DNA of 64,000 nt from Flavobacterium sp. LC2016-12. GTDB lineage: Bacteria > Bacteroidota > Bacteroidia > Flavobacteriales > Flavobacteriaceae. Below, in pieces: positions 9,038-17,515 of this stretch (position 1 is its first letter; each line of letters begins with the position of its first letter). The notes beneath the pieces are model-generated. The model was not told the origin of the DNA. It was given only the letters and a program-made list of their open reading frames with translations, and searched no databases. A program made the translations under genes and the position numbers. Location: positions 62,001-126,000 of the forward strand of contig NZ_JADKPT010000014.1 of the NCBI RefSeq assembly GCF_015351595.1, in the 5' to 3' direction.

Positions 9038-9137
9038 TTTAAATTATATAAATTTTAAAAAGTAACATGTCTTTTTCCCTGACGTAAAGCCAAGAAAAAA
9101 TCTTTTCAATTTTGAAATTGAAAAGGGCAGCTAAAAT

Positions 9138-9515
9138 TTATATAAAATAGGATGGAGGGTGGAAAGTACTGTTTGAAACCGAAATTGGTTTTTTATCAAA
9201 AGAAGCAAAAAGTTTTGCTTTAGATTCGATAAGAGTTACTAATTTAAAATTAGCAGTTGCCGTGTTTTGAATGTAAACAACTTCTGCTTTTTCTTTCAGA
9301 TTGTTTTGCATTCTTTTTTCGTTGTCAGCGTATTTCTTCAAACTTTTCTGAAGTTCACATCGACCGTTACAAGAATTAAAAACCATTTTTCGTTGTACAC
9401 AGATGGTTTTTGAAATTTCTTCCTGATTTAATTTGAATGAGGTATAAACAAAGAAACTTCCAAAAGAAGGAAGTAAGAGCATGCAAGAAAGAAATATGAT
9501 TAAAATTCGCTTCAA
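9138..9515 (-). CDS. Small secreted protein with CxGxC motif, first gene of TonB operon
   Basis: A 125-residue protein with an N-terminal hydrophobic segment (IIFLSCMLLLPSFGSFFVY) serving as signal peptide or anchor. The core motif is a Cys (TICVQRK) and then NSCNGRCELQKSLKK, a pattern seen in small periplasmic proteins beside metal-linked TonB receptors in Bacteroidota. The three Cys could bind a metal ion, by inference. It starts about 100 nt before the receptor and is preceded by a good -7 box, so it leads the operon. Function is not established. Confidence 0.7.
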   Translation of the reverse strand: MKRILIIFLSCMLLLPSFGSFFVYTSFKLNQEEISKTICVQRKMVFNSCNGRCELQKSLKKYADNEKRMQNNLKEKAEVVYIQNTATANFKLVTLIESKAKLFASFDKKPISVSNSTFHPPSYFI

Positions 9516-9539
9516 AGCTTTGTTTGTTGTTTACGCTGG

Positions 9540-9547
9540 CAAAAATA
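9540..9547 (-). promoter_or_regulatory. -7 promoter box of the TonB receptor operon
   Basis: TATTTTTG on the minus strand, 24 nt before the small-protein ATG, matches TAnnTTTG. No -33 element is obvious. Confidence 0.5.
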
Positions 9548-9590
9548 CAGTTTATTCGTTTTAGAAAGAATAAATATTATTTTTTTTGCA

Positions 9591-9628
9591 AAAAAAAAAT
9601 CCTCAATTACAAAAGTGTAATTGAGGAT
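9591..9628 (-). terminator. Rho-independent terminator of secA
   Basis: Perfect 12-nt arms at 9599-9610 and 9617-9628 with a 6-nt loop, followed on the minus strand by a long T run (A run at 9590-9598). Confidence 0.88.
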
Positions 9629-9652
9629 TGAAATGTATTTATTTAAAATTTA

Positions 9653-12600
9653 TTATTTAGCAAGTACCCAAGCGCCAGAAGCGATTAAAGTTTCTGCTTT
9701 TTTAAATTTCATTTCTTCAGTTTTACCTGTTGCAACTTCCTGAACTGTTACAGTATCATTACGGTTGATTTTTGGCATATCTCTTACAATCGTTTCAGTA
9801 ACCTGACGTTGTTGTGTTTCTCCAGCTTCGCGGTTGATTTCTTCGCTGTTTGGAATTTCGTCTTTGCTCAATTTGAAGTTTTCTTTTTGACGAACTTCTC
9901 TTGCTTCATGAATTTCAGGAACGTTTTGAGCTGGTAAATCACCTTTGAATAAGAATGAAATAACATCTTTGTTAACAGTATCCAACATTCCTCTAAACAA
10001 GTTAAAAGCTTCTAATTTGTAGATAAGCAATGGATCTTTTTGTTCGTGAACGGCTAATTGAACAGATTGTTTCAATTCGTCCATTTTACGTAAATGTTTT
10101 TTCCAGGCCTCATCAACAATAGAAAGTGTAATGTTTTTCTCGAAATCAGCGATTAACTGAGCTCCTTCACTTTCGTATGCTTTTTTCAAGTCAGTTACAA
10201 CATTCAAAGTTTTGATTCCGTCAGTAAATGGAACTACGATACGCTCAAAATGATTGTTTGGCTCCTCGTAAACACCTTTAATGATTGGGAAAGCTTCTCT
10301 TGCACTTCTTTCTGTTTTCTCAGTATAGAAAGCTAAAGTCTCTTTGTATATTTTTCCTGTGATTTCAATATCAGTTAATTTCTGGAAATCAGCTTCAGAA
10401 ATTGGTGAAGTGATAGAGAAATAACGAATTAAATCAAATTCGAAATTTTTGAAATCGTTAGCTGGTTTAGTTTGACTCACGATCAATTCGCAAGTATCAT
10501 AAAGCATATTAGCGATATCCAGTTTCAAACGCTCACCAAATAAGGCGTGACGACGACGTTTGTAAACTACTTCACGTTGCGAGTTCATAACGTCATCATA
10601 TTCTAATAAACGTTTACGAACACCAAAGTTGTTTTCTTCTACTTTTTTCTGAGCACGTTCGATAGATTTAGTCATCATAGAATGCTGAATAACTTCACCT
10701 TCTTGTAATCCCATTCTATCCATTACTTTGGCTACTCTTTCAGAACCAAATAAACGCATTAAGTTATCTTCAAGCGAAACGTAGAATTGAGAACTTCCCG
10801 GATCTCCCTGACGTCCTGCACGACCACGTAACTGTCTGTCTACACGACGAGAATCATGACGCTCTGTCCCCACGATTGCTAAACCTCCGGCAGCTTTAAC
10901 TTCTGGAGATAATTTAATATCGGTACCACGACCAGCCATGTTTGTTGCAATGGTTACAACTCCGGCTTTACCTGCTTCTTCTACAATTTGCGCCTCTTGT
11001 TTGTGCATTTTAGCATTCAAAACGTTATGTGTAACGCCTCTCATTTTCAACATACGGCTTAATAACTCTGAAATCTCTACAGAAGTTGTTCCAATAAGAA
11101 CTGGTCTTCCTGCGTTTGATAATTCAGTAACATCTTCAATTACAGCGTTGAATTTCTCACGTGTCGTTTTGTAGATATAATCTTCTTTGTCTTGTCTTGA
11201 AATGGCGCGGTTGGTTGGAATTTCAACAACATCCAATTTATAAATCTGCCATAACTCTCCAGCTTCAGTAACCGCTGTACCCGTCATACCGCCTAATTTG
11301 CTGTACATTCTGAAATAATTCTGTAATGTTACAGTTGCAAATGTTTGTGTAGCAGCTTCGATTTTTACATTTTCTTTAGCTTCAATCGCCTGGTGTAATC
11401 CGTCAGAGTAACGACGACCATCCATGATACGACCTGTTTGCTCATCGACAATCATAATTTTGTTGTCCATGATCACATATTCTACATCTTTTTCGAATAA
11501 GGCGTATGCTTTTAAAAGCTGAGTAAGCGTATGAATACGCTCGCTTTTTACTCCAAAATCCTGGAATAATCTTTCTTTAGCTTCTGCTTCAGCATCTTTA
11601 TCCAGTTTTTGTTTTTCAATAGCTGCGATTTCTGTTCCAATATCTGGTAAAACGAAGAAATCGGAATCAGTATCTCCAGAAAGGTATTTAATACCATTAT
11701 CAGTCAATTCAACCTGATTGTTTTTCTCTTCAATCACAAAATACAAAGCTTCATCCACTTTATGCATTTCGCGATTGTTATCCTGCATGTATTGATTCTC
11801 CGTTTTTTGAAGCAATTGTTTAATTCCTTCTTCACTTAAAAATTTAATTAATGCTTTATTTTTAGGTAAACTTCTGTAAGCTCTTAATAATAAGAATCCG
11901 CCTTCTTTAGTATTTCCTTCTTTGATTAATTTTTTAGCTTCCGCTAAGAAACCATTTGCCAACTGACGTTGTTGAGAAACTAAGTTTTCAATTTTTGGTT
12001 TCAACTCGTTAAACTCATGACGATCTCCTTGCGGAACCGGTCCTGAAATAATAAGTGGCGTTCTTGCATCATCAATCAATACAGAATCGACCTCATCGAC
12101 AATTGCATAGTTGTGTTTTCTTTGTACTAAATCGTTTGGCGAATGCGCCATGTTATCTCTTAAGTAGTCAAAACCAAATTCGTTGTTGGTTCCGTAAGTG
12201 ATGTCGGCGTCGTATGCTTTTTTTCTTTGTTCCGTACTTGGCTGGTGATTGTCAATACAATCAACAGTTAAACCGTGGAATTCGAATAAAGGCGCTTTCC
12301 ATGTACTATCACGTTTTGCCAAGTAGTCATTCACCGTTACTAAGTGAACACCGTTTCCAGTTAACGCGTTTAAGTAAAGAGGAAGAGTAGCAACCAAAGT
12401 TTTACCTTCTCCCGTTTGCATTTCGGCAACTTTACCTTCGTGCAAAACCATACCACCAATTAACTGAACATCATAATGGATCATGTCCCAGGTAATTTCT
12501 TTACCAGCGGCATTCCATTTATTTGCCCATGTAGCTTTTTCACCTTCAATAGTAACATATGTTTTTGTAGCTGAAAATTCGCGGTCTTTTGGAGTTGCAG

Positions 12601-12994
12601 TAACTTCAATAAAAGAATTATCTTTAAAACGACGCGCTGTTTCTTTAACTACAGAGAATGCTTCCGGAAGAATTTCCAATAAAGTTTTCTCTGAAATTTC
12701 ATAAGCCTCTTTTTCAAGAGCATCAATAGCATCATAAAGATCTTCTCTTTTGTCGATGTCTTCAATGTTTTCTACTTCCGCTTTAAGCGAAGCAATTTTA
12801 GCATCTTTATCAGCTCTGGCTTCTTTTATTTTTTCTTTAAAATATACGGTTCTCGCTCTTAATTCGTCGTGAGACAAACTCATTAAGCTGGTTTCGAATG
12901 TTTTAATTTTATTTAAATAAGGTTGTAAAGCTTTGACATCTTTCTGTGATTTATCACCTACAAAGACTTTAATAATACTGTTTATGAAACTCAT
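9653..12994 (-). CDS. secA: Preprotein translocase ATPase SecA
   Basis: The motor that drives unfolded proteins through SecYEG. The 1113-residue length exceeds the 901 of E. coli SecA because of the insertion usual in Bacteroidota (roughly residues 325-460, between the IISGP and the HTLTQLLKA segments). Motifs: Walker A MQTGEGKTLVA, DEVDSVLIDDARTPLIISG, GMTGTAVTEAGEL, ATNMAGRGTDIKL, and RQLRGRAGRQGDPGSSQF. The C-terminus has no Cys/His zinc motif, so SecB binding in the E. coli manner is unlikely. It is followed by a strong terminator and preceded on the same strand by a DUF2795 gene. Confidence 0.98.
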   Translation of the reverse strand: MSFINSIIKVFVGDKSQKDVKALQPYLNKIKTFETSLMSLSHDELRARTVYFKEKIKEARADKDAKIASLKAEVENIEDIDKREDLYDAIDALEKEAYEISEKTLLEILPEAFSVVKETARRFKDNSFIEVTATPKDREFSATKTYVTIEGEKATWANKWNAAGKEITWDMIHYDVQLIGGMVLHEGKVAEMQTGEGKTLVATLPLYLNALTGNGVHLVTVNDYLAKRDSTWKAPLFEFHGLTVDCIDNHQPSTEQRKKAYDADITYGTNNEFGFDYLRDNMAHSPNDLVQRKHNYAIVDEVDSVLIDDARTPLIISGPVPQGDRHEFNELKPKIENLVSQQRQLANGFLAEAKKLIKEGNTKEGGFLLLRAYRSLPKNKALIKFLSEEGIKQLLQKTENQYMQDNNREMHKVDEALYFVIEEKNNQVELTDNGIKYLSGDTDSDFFVLPDIGTEIAAIEKQKLDKDAEAEAKERLFQDFGVKSERIHTLTQLLKAYALFEKDVEYVIMDNKIMIVDEQTGRIMDGRRYSDGLHQAIEAKENVKIEAATQTFATVTLQNYFRMYSKLGGMTGTAVTEAGELWQIYKLDVVEIPTNRAISRQDKEDYIYKTTREKFNAVIEDVTELSNAGRPVLIGTTSVEISELLSRMLKMRGVTHNVLNAKMHKQEAQIVEEAGKAGVVTIATNMAGRGTDIKLSPEVKAAGGLAIVGTERHDSRRVDRQLRGRAGRQGDPGSSQFYVSLEDNLMRLFGSERVAKVMDRMGLQEGEVIQHSMMTKSIERAQKKVEENNFGVRKRLLEYDDVMNSQREVVYKRRRHALFGERLKLDIANMLYDTCELIVSQTKPANDFKNFEFDLIRYFSITSPISEADFQKLTDIEITGKIYKETLAFYTEKTERSAREAFPIIKGVYEEPNNHFERIVVPFTDGIKTLNVVTDLKKAYESEGAQLIADFEKNITLSIVDEAWKKHLRKMDELKQSVQLAVHEQKDPLLIYKLEAFNLFRGMLDTVNKDVISFLFKGDLPAQNVPEIHEAREVRQKENFKLSKDEIPNSEEINREAGETQQRQVTETIVRDMPKINRNDTVTVQEVATGKTEEMKFKKAETLIASGAWVLAK

Positions 12995-13040
12995 GATTTG
13001 TTATATTTCTATTATATGTAAATGTTGTATTTAGAACCAA

Positions 13041-13070
13041 AAAAAAAGCCTCTGTGATGAGACTTTTTCC
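13041..13070 (-). terminator. Weak terminator after the DUF2795 gene
   Basis: Six-nt arms 13047-13052 and 13059-13064 with one G-U pair; the minus strand continues into a T run (A run at 13039-13046). Confidence 0.55.
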
Positions 13071-13083
13071 TTTGGTTTATTTT

Positions 13084-13305
13084 TTAATATTCATCCTCAT
13101 TCCAAAGATAATCTTCGTCTGTTGGATAATCAGGCCAAATTTCTTCCATTGATTCATATATCTCTCCTTCGTCTTCAATTGACTGAAGGTTTTCTACTAC
13201 TTCTAATGGAGCACCAGCTCTAATAGCGTAGTCAATAAGTTCGTCTTTGTTAGCAGGCCATGGCGCATCACTTAAATAAGATGCTAATTCTAATGTCCAA
13301 TACAT
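13084..13305 (-). CDS. DUF2795 small acidic protein
   Basis: A 73-residue cytosolic protein. MYWTLELASYLSDAPWPANK followed by ELIDYAIRAGAPLEVVENL is the DUF2795 pattern; the C-terminus is very acidic and ends WNEDEY. The molecular role is unknown. Like many Bacteroidota homologues it sits immediately upstream of secA in the same direction. A -7 box is 21 nt before its ATG. Confidence 0.85.
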   Translation of the reverse strand: MYWTLELASYLSDAPWPANKDELIDYAIRAGAPLEVVENLQSIEDEGEIYESMEEIWPDYPTDEDYLWNEDEY

Positions 13306-13326
13306 CTGTTATCTGTTTAGTTTGTG

Positions 13327-13334
13327 CAAAAATA
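13327..13334 (-). promoter_or_regulatory. -7 promoter box for the DUF2795 gene
   Basis: TATTTTTG on the minus strand, 21 nt before the start codon, continued by CAC as in several other boxes of this window. Confidence 0.5.
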
Positions 13335-13410
13335 AATTTTTTACTGAAAAAGACAAGTAAATTTTGATTTATTTTAATAAAATTTAAGAACGTCTCTATT
13401 TATTGCGGAT

Positions 13411-13480
13411 TTTAGATTATTGATTTTAGATTTTTAAATCATAATAATCTAAAATCTGAACTCTAAAATCTAAAATTTAT
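13411..13480. repeat. AT-rich word-type inverted repeat
   Basis: Repeated words of the form gattttagatttt and their complements (aaaatctaaaatt) fill the spacer downstream of the adenosyltransferase gene and can fold back on themselves. It resembles the other degenerate spacer repeats of this window. Confidence 0.6.
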
Positions 13481-14046
13481 TTTCTCGGAATCCATTTTAC
13501 TTCCTCCGCTTTTAAGTCTGAGGACAACTTCCGTGCCAAGACAAAAAGGTAGTCAGAAAGTCGGTTTAAGTACATGATTGCGATTTCAGGAACGTGTTCA
13601 TTATGACTTAAATGTACTGCCAAACGTTCGGCGCGACGGCATACGCAGCGGGCAATATGACAATATGACACGGTTTGGTGGCCTCCTGGTAAAACAAAAT
13701 GCGTCATTGGCGGAAGACTTTCTTCCATTTGATCAATTTCATTTTCTAATAATTCTATATCAGTATCAATGATACCCAAATTTTTCAATCGAAGTTCGCC
13801 ATTTTTTAAAACTTCTTTTTCCTGTGGCGTTGCCAAAATAGCGCCCACCGTAAAAAGGCGATCCTGAATTTCAATTAAAATAGTTTTATAGTGCGTATCC
13901 ATTTCCTGATCACGAATCAATCCTATATAAGAATTCAATTCGTCAACAGTTCCGTAACTGTCAATTCTGATGTGATCTTTAGGAACACGTGTGCCTCCAA
14001 AAAGAGCCGTGGTTCCTTTATCTCCGGTTTTTGTATATACTTTCAT
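13477..14046 (-). CDS. Cob(I)alamin adenosyltransferase, PduO type
   Basis: Transfers adenosyl from ATP to cob(I)alamin to give coenzyme B12. The N-terminal MKVYTKTGDKGTTALFGG is the ATP-binding signature of PduO-type enzymes, and the later motif CRRAERLAVHL with NRLSDYLFVLAR near the C-terminus is diagnostic. Length 189 aa is normal. No cobalamin biosynthesis genes and no recognised cobalamin riboswitch are nearby, so a salvage role (for example for methylmalonyl-CoA mutase) is inferred. Confidence 0.95.
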   Translation of the reverse strand: MKVYTKTGDKGTTALFGGTRVPKDHIRIDSYGTVDELNSYIGLIRDQEMDTHYKTILIEIQDRLFTVGAILATPQEKEVLKNGELRLKNLGIIDTDIELLENEIDQMEESLPPMTHFVLPGGHQTVSYCHIARCVCRRAERLAVHLSHNEHVPEIAIMYLNRLSDYLFVLARKLSSDLKAEEVKWIPRK

Positions 14047-14125
14047 TTTTTTGAGGTGCTAAGGTTCTAAGGTGCTGAGAAGCTAAGCTTTTTTTGTTTT
14101 TTCGATTAAACAAATAACCGATTAA
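14046..14125. repeat. Degenerate short tandem words in spacer
   Basis: Tandem variants of gctaagg / ttctaagg / gctgag, followed by variants of cgattaac, lie between the LolD-like and adenosyltransferase genes. They match the low-complexity word repeats common in Flavobacterium spacers. Confidence 0.55.
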
Positions 14126-14134
14126 CCAATTAAA

Positions 14135-14821
14135 CTATTTAGTGGTGTCGCTTTCAATTAATCCGTCTCTTAAACGAATTACGCGATGCGCATAAGCAGC
14201 AATATCTTCTTCGTGTGTTACCAGAATGACAGTGTTGCCTTGTGCGTGAATATCTCCAAAGAGCTTCATGATTTCTACAGAAGTTTTACTGTCCAGATTT
14301 CCTGTTGGTTCATCAGCCAAAATAATCGAAGGTTTGTTAACCAAAGCACGGGCAATGGCAACACGTTGACGTTGTCCTCCCGAAAGCTGATTGGGCTGGT
14401 GATCCATTCTGTCGGCAAGATTTACCTGTGCTAAAACTTCTTTAGCACGCTCATTTCGGTCAGATTTAGAATAACCTGCGTAAATCATAGGTAATGCAAC
14501 ATTATCTAAAGCGGTAGTTCTTGGTAAAAGATTAAAAGTCTGGAATACAAAACCAATTTCTTTATTGCGGATTCCTGCCAATTCATCGTCCTTCATTTGG
14601 CTGACATCTTTTCCATTTAAAACATAGTTTCCGGAAGTTGGCGTATCCAGACAACCTAACAAATTCATTAGAGTTGATTTCCCAGAACCTGACGGCCCCA
14701 TTAGAGCTACATATTCTCCCTTATTGATTTGTAAATCTATTCCTTTTAAGACATAAACGATTTCATTACCAAGTACAAAATTTCGTTTAATGTCGGTTAT
14801 TTTAATTAATGGATTTGCCAT
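14135..14821 (-). CDS. ABC transporter ATP-binding protein, LolD/MacB type
   Basis: A 228-residue ATPase of an ABC exporter or lipoprotein-release complex. Walker A GPSGSGKST near residue 42, Q-loop FVFQTFNLLPRTTALDNV, signature LSGGQRQRVAIARAL, Walker B IILADEPTGNLDS and the switch His in LVTHEEDI are all intact. The TFNLLPRTTALDN segment is typical of the LolD/MacB/FtsE group. No permease gene is adjacent, so the partner must be encoded elsewhere; whether it serves LolCE or MacB-like permeases cannot be told. Confidence 0.93.
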   Translation of the reverse strand: MANPLIKITDIKRNFVLGNEIVYVLKGIDLQINKGEYVALMGPSGSGKSTLMNLLGCLDTPTSGNYVLNGKDVSQMKDDELAGIRNKEIGFVFQTFNLLPRTTALDNVALPMIYAGYSKSDRNERAKEVLAQVNLADRMDHQPNQLSGGQRQRVAIARALVNKPSIILADEPTGNLDSKTSVEIMKLFGDIHAQGNTVILVTHEEDIAAYAHRVIRLRDGLIESDTTK

Positions 14822-15057
14822 TTCGGTTTACAATTTTGGTTTTAAAAGTACAAAACACTTTTCAATAAACGATAAGTAGCGTGAAATTGATTTTTGTTAC
14901 AAAAACATCTTTTGGTTTGCAGGTCTATTAAATAATGAATATATTTTTTTTGAATTAATTATATATTTTTTGATTTATTTTGTAAAATTATCATTATTCT
15001 GCAAGTTTTACATGTTTAATATCTTTTTAATATTAAAAACATGGTAATGATGTAATT

Positions 15058-15085
15058 TTTGATATTAGGTTATTAGATACATTTG
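15058..15085 (+). promoter_or_regulatory. Promoter with -33 TTTG and -7 TACATTTG
   Basis: TTTG at 15058-15061 and TACATTTG at 15078-15085, spaced 16 nt (slightly short), 29 nt before the lipoprotein ATG. The best two-part promoter seen by eye in this window. Confidence 0.6.
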
Positions 15086-15114
15086 TTAATGTATTAATTA
15101 AACAATCAATAATT

Positions 15115-15774
15115 ATGAAAAACATACAATTATTATCAGGAATTGCATTAATTGCATTGAGTTTTACATCGTGTAAAGACGAAAAACAAGAAAAAGCTCA
15201 AAAAACAATTGATGCTTACGTAACCTACGTTGACTCAGTAAAAAATGTCAAAGCTGATGATTTGAAAGCAGACTGGAAAGATGTTGAAGCTGAATATGAC
15301 AGAAGAGCTGAAAATGCACAATTGGCATTGGCTGATATTAAGGATAATGCTGCTGAAACCGAAAGGATAAATGCAAGTAAAACAAAGTACGAAGAATTTA
15401 AAAATGAAATGACCACCGTTTTTGCCCCACCTGCTCCAAGTCCGAAACAACAATTGCGTAACGCTTTGTTTGGTGAAGGAAAAATTGGAGACGATATGAG
15501 TTTTTCATGGGTAAATGCCCAAAATATTCATAGTGTTTACCAACAATTCGTTCATACAGTTGAGGATAATAAAGATAGTTACTCTCGTGAAGACTGGGAT
15601 GAAATTAAAATATTGTATGAAGCACTGGACAGCCGTAAAAATACGGTTGAAAAAGAAGGTTTAACTTCTGAAGATAACAGAAAAATTGCAGGTTTAAAAA
15701 TGAAATTTGCTCCAATGTATACTGTAAACAGAATGGGAGCTAAATCTGATGAAAATAAAGAAGCTAAAAAATAA
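15115..15774 (+). CDS. Lipoprotein of unknown function
   Basis: A 219-residue predicted lipoprotein: signal peptide MKNIQLLSGIALIALSFTSC with the lipobox Cys at residue 20. The mature part is highly charged and mostly alpha-helical in character (KADDLKADWKDVEAEYDRRAE), with long helices that may form a coiled coil. No catalytic motif is visible. It stands alone between a divergent ABC ATPase gene and a convergent methyltransferase gene, with its own promoter and terminator. I do not recognise a function; an envelope stress or structural role is only a guess. Confidence 0.8.
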   Translation: MKNIQLLSGIALIALSFTSCKDEKQEKAQKTIDAYVTYVDSVKNVKADDLKADWKDVEAEYDRRAENAQLALADIKDNAAETERINASKTKYEEFKNEMTTVFAPPAPSPKQQLRNALFGEGKIGDDMSFSWVNAQNIHSVYQQFVHTVEDNKDSYSREDWDEIKILYEALDSRKNTVEKEGLTSEDNRKIAGLKMKFAPMYTVNRMGAKSDENKEAKK

Positions 15775-15800
15775 ATTTTAGATAAATTGAATTAGTACTA

Positions 15801-15830
15801 AATGGCAATCAGAAATGGTTGCCATTTTTT
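15801..15830. terminator. Bidirectional terminator between lipoprotein and methyltransferase genes
   Basis: Arms 15801-15808 and 15819-15826 (aatggcaa / ttgccatt) with T's after it on the plus strand. It overlaps the end of the convergent methyltransferase gene by about two nucleotides. Confidence 0.8.
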
Positions 15831-16608
15831 ATGTTCTAATCACAAAATGCTCTTTTGGCTGTTCATATCTAAAAAAGACAAATCCCCATTGGAAAGTATC
15901 AATCGTAACAGTCACTTTCGGATGGTTTTGAATAATTTCCCAGGCTTCTTCCATTTCTGGTGACCAATGAATGTCATCGAAAATCCAAACGGAATCATTA
16001 TCTATCGTTGGTAATAAAAGATCAAAGTAAGTCAGCGTTGCTTTTTTAGAATGATTACCGTCAAAATAGATTAGATTGTAGCTTGTAGCTTGTAGATTTT
16101 CAGAAATTAAAAAAGATTCGAATTCTGAAATAATACTATCCACATTTTTACAATCAAACTGATTCAATTGATTTTTAGCAATAGTAGCGGTTTGAGGACA
16201 ACCTTCCAATGTAATTACTTTTGCTTTCGGATTTCCTAAGGCTAGGGCCGAAGTGGCTAATCCTAAAGAGGTTCCAATTTCAAGAATACTGTTGGGTTGG
16301 AAATAGTTGCTAACGCGAAATAATAATTCGGCTCGTTTTGGAGAAATTCCGGCTGTCGATGCAATTTTAGAAATCTGTCTTCTGTTCGATTTAAAGACTT
16401 TTGAGCCGGCACCAAAATCGGTTACTTCAATATAGTTTTTATTTTTTAATAATGATTTTCGATAGTTTTTCAGAATATCATATTCAGCTTTAAACTTTTG
16501 ATCATAAAAACATTTGGTCAGTAAACTAAAAACAAATGGCGAATGTACTCCATGTTCATTTTTGGAGTTCCAAAGGAATTTTAAATAAGCTTTAATTTGA
16601 AATAGCAT
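15829..16608 (-). CDS. Class I SAM-dependent methyltransferase, O-methyltransferase-like
   Basis: A 259-residue cytosolic methyltransferase. SAM-binding motif I ILEIGTSLGLATSALA lies near residue 97, followed by the acidic end of strand 2 (VITLEG) and a YFDGNHSKKATLTYFD motif that resembles metal-dependent O-methyltransferases. The N-terminus (KFLWNSKNEHGVHSPFVF) is conserved in Flavobacteriia homologues of unknown substrate. A short heptad-like tandem repeat of DNA around 16077-16097 encodes the NLQATSYNL segment and may be a small in-frame expansion. Substrate unknown. Confidence 0.82.
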   Translation of the reverse strand: MLFQIKAYLKFLWNSKNEHGVHSPFVFSLLTKCFYDQKFKAEYDILKNYRKSLLKNKNYIEVTDFGAGSKVFKSNRRQISKIASTAGISPKRAELLFRVSNYFQPNSILEIGTSLGLATSALALGNPKAKVITLEGCPQTATIAKNQLNQFDCKNVDSIISEFESFLISENLQATSYNLIYFDGNHSKKATLTYFDLLLPTIDNDSVWIFDDIHWSPEMEEAWEIIQNHPKVTVTIDTFQWGFVFFRYEQPKEHFVIRT

Positions 16609-16665
16609 AATCTTATTTGCAAGAGAGCACGAAGATACGAATCAGAAATTGAAATAATTGAATGA

Positions 16666-16699
16666 AAAAAGCCTAATCTTTATTTAGATTAGGCTTTTT
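16666..16699. terminator. Terminator hairpin downstream of the stress-protein gene
   Basis: Perfect arms 16671-16679 and 16686-16694 flanked by five A's and five T's, so it can terminate in either direction. It serves the minus-strand glycine-zipper gene. Confidence 0.88.
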
Positions 16700-16719
16700 A
16701 TATTATAAAATTTTGATAC

Positions 16720-17262
16720 TTATCTGTATATGTTTACGCCATTATTTGCTTCCCATTGCTGTTTAAAATACTCAGCATCTTCGTTATTACGTGGATGAAC
16801 GCCTAACACAACATGGCCGTCTTTAATACCAGATTCGTATATTTTTGCTCTCTCTTCGGGAATTCCTGACCCTACTAAGGCTCCAATTATACCTCCTGCA
16901 ATTCCTCCAGCACCAGCGCCAGCTAATCCTGCGGCTAATGGACCAGCAACAATTAATCCTAAACCAGGAATAACAAGACTAGTGCCTAATGCAGCAACAA
17001 CTCCTGCAATTGCCCCAATTGTTCCTCCAATTGCAGATCCTGTTCCGGCACCTTCAGCTGCTTTTGTTCCAAGTTCAGAGTGATCGTCTTTGTCTGAATA
17101 ATGTTTTTTTCTGGTTTCATCTGACATTATCAGGTTAATTTCATCTTTTGTATAACCTCTGTCGCTTAAAGTATCATAAGCTCTTTCTATGCTGTCACGA
17201 TCTGAAAACATTCCGGTTAAAATCTCACGTTTAGTTCCATCTGGATTATGTAAATTTTCCAT
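16720..17262 (-). CDS. General stress protein 17M-like / glycine-zipper protein
   Basis: A 180-residue protein with an N-terminal YflT-like module (GMFSDRDSIERAYDTLSDRG) like Bacillus general stress protein 17M. A central glycine-zipper membrane segment (GTGSAIGGTIGAIAGVVAAL, then GPLAAGLAGAGAGGIAGGII) follows, and a second short module (GHVVLGVHPRNNEDAEYFKQ) closes the protein. No classical signal peptide. Probably a membrane-associated stress protein, inferred from family; no stress promoter was recognised. Confidence 0.82.
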   Translation of the reverse strand: MENLHNPDGTKREILTGMFSDRDSIERAYDTLSDRGYTKDEINLIMSDETRKKHYSDKDDHSELGTKAAEGAGTGSAIGGTIGAIAGVVAALGTSLVIPGLGLIVAGPLAAGLAGAGAGGIAGGIIGALVGSGIPEERAKIYESGIKDGHVVLGVHPRNNEDAEYFKQQWEANNGVNIYR

Positions 17263-17444
17263 TTTATATATATTTTAGAGTGTGAATTCATTTTCACTTA
17301 AACAAAGCTCGGAAAACAGATATAATATTATTTACAGAATTTTTTCAAATCATTACATAATGAAATCCAGGCATTTATAAAATTGATGATCCTTTTATGT
17401 TAATGCTTCAATTTTAACGGTTACGCTATTTATTTGATGGAAGC

Positions 17445-17486
17445 AAAAAGACCACAATAAAAATATATTTTTATTGTGGTCTTTTT
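17445..17486. terminator. 42-nt perfect palindrome, terminator
   Basis: Two 21-nt perfect arms (17445-17465, 17466-17486) with no spacer, ending in T5 on either strand. It lies 29 nt after the FKBP gene stop. Confidence 0.88.
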
Positions 17487-17515
17487 ATATTGAAAGAATG
17501 CGATTCTTTTAGAAA

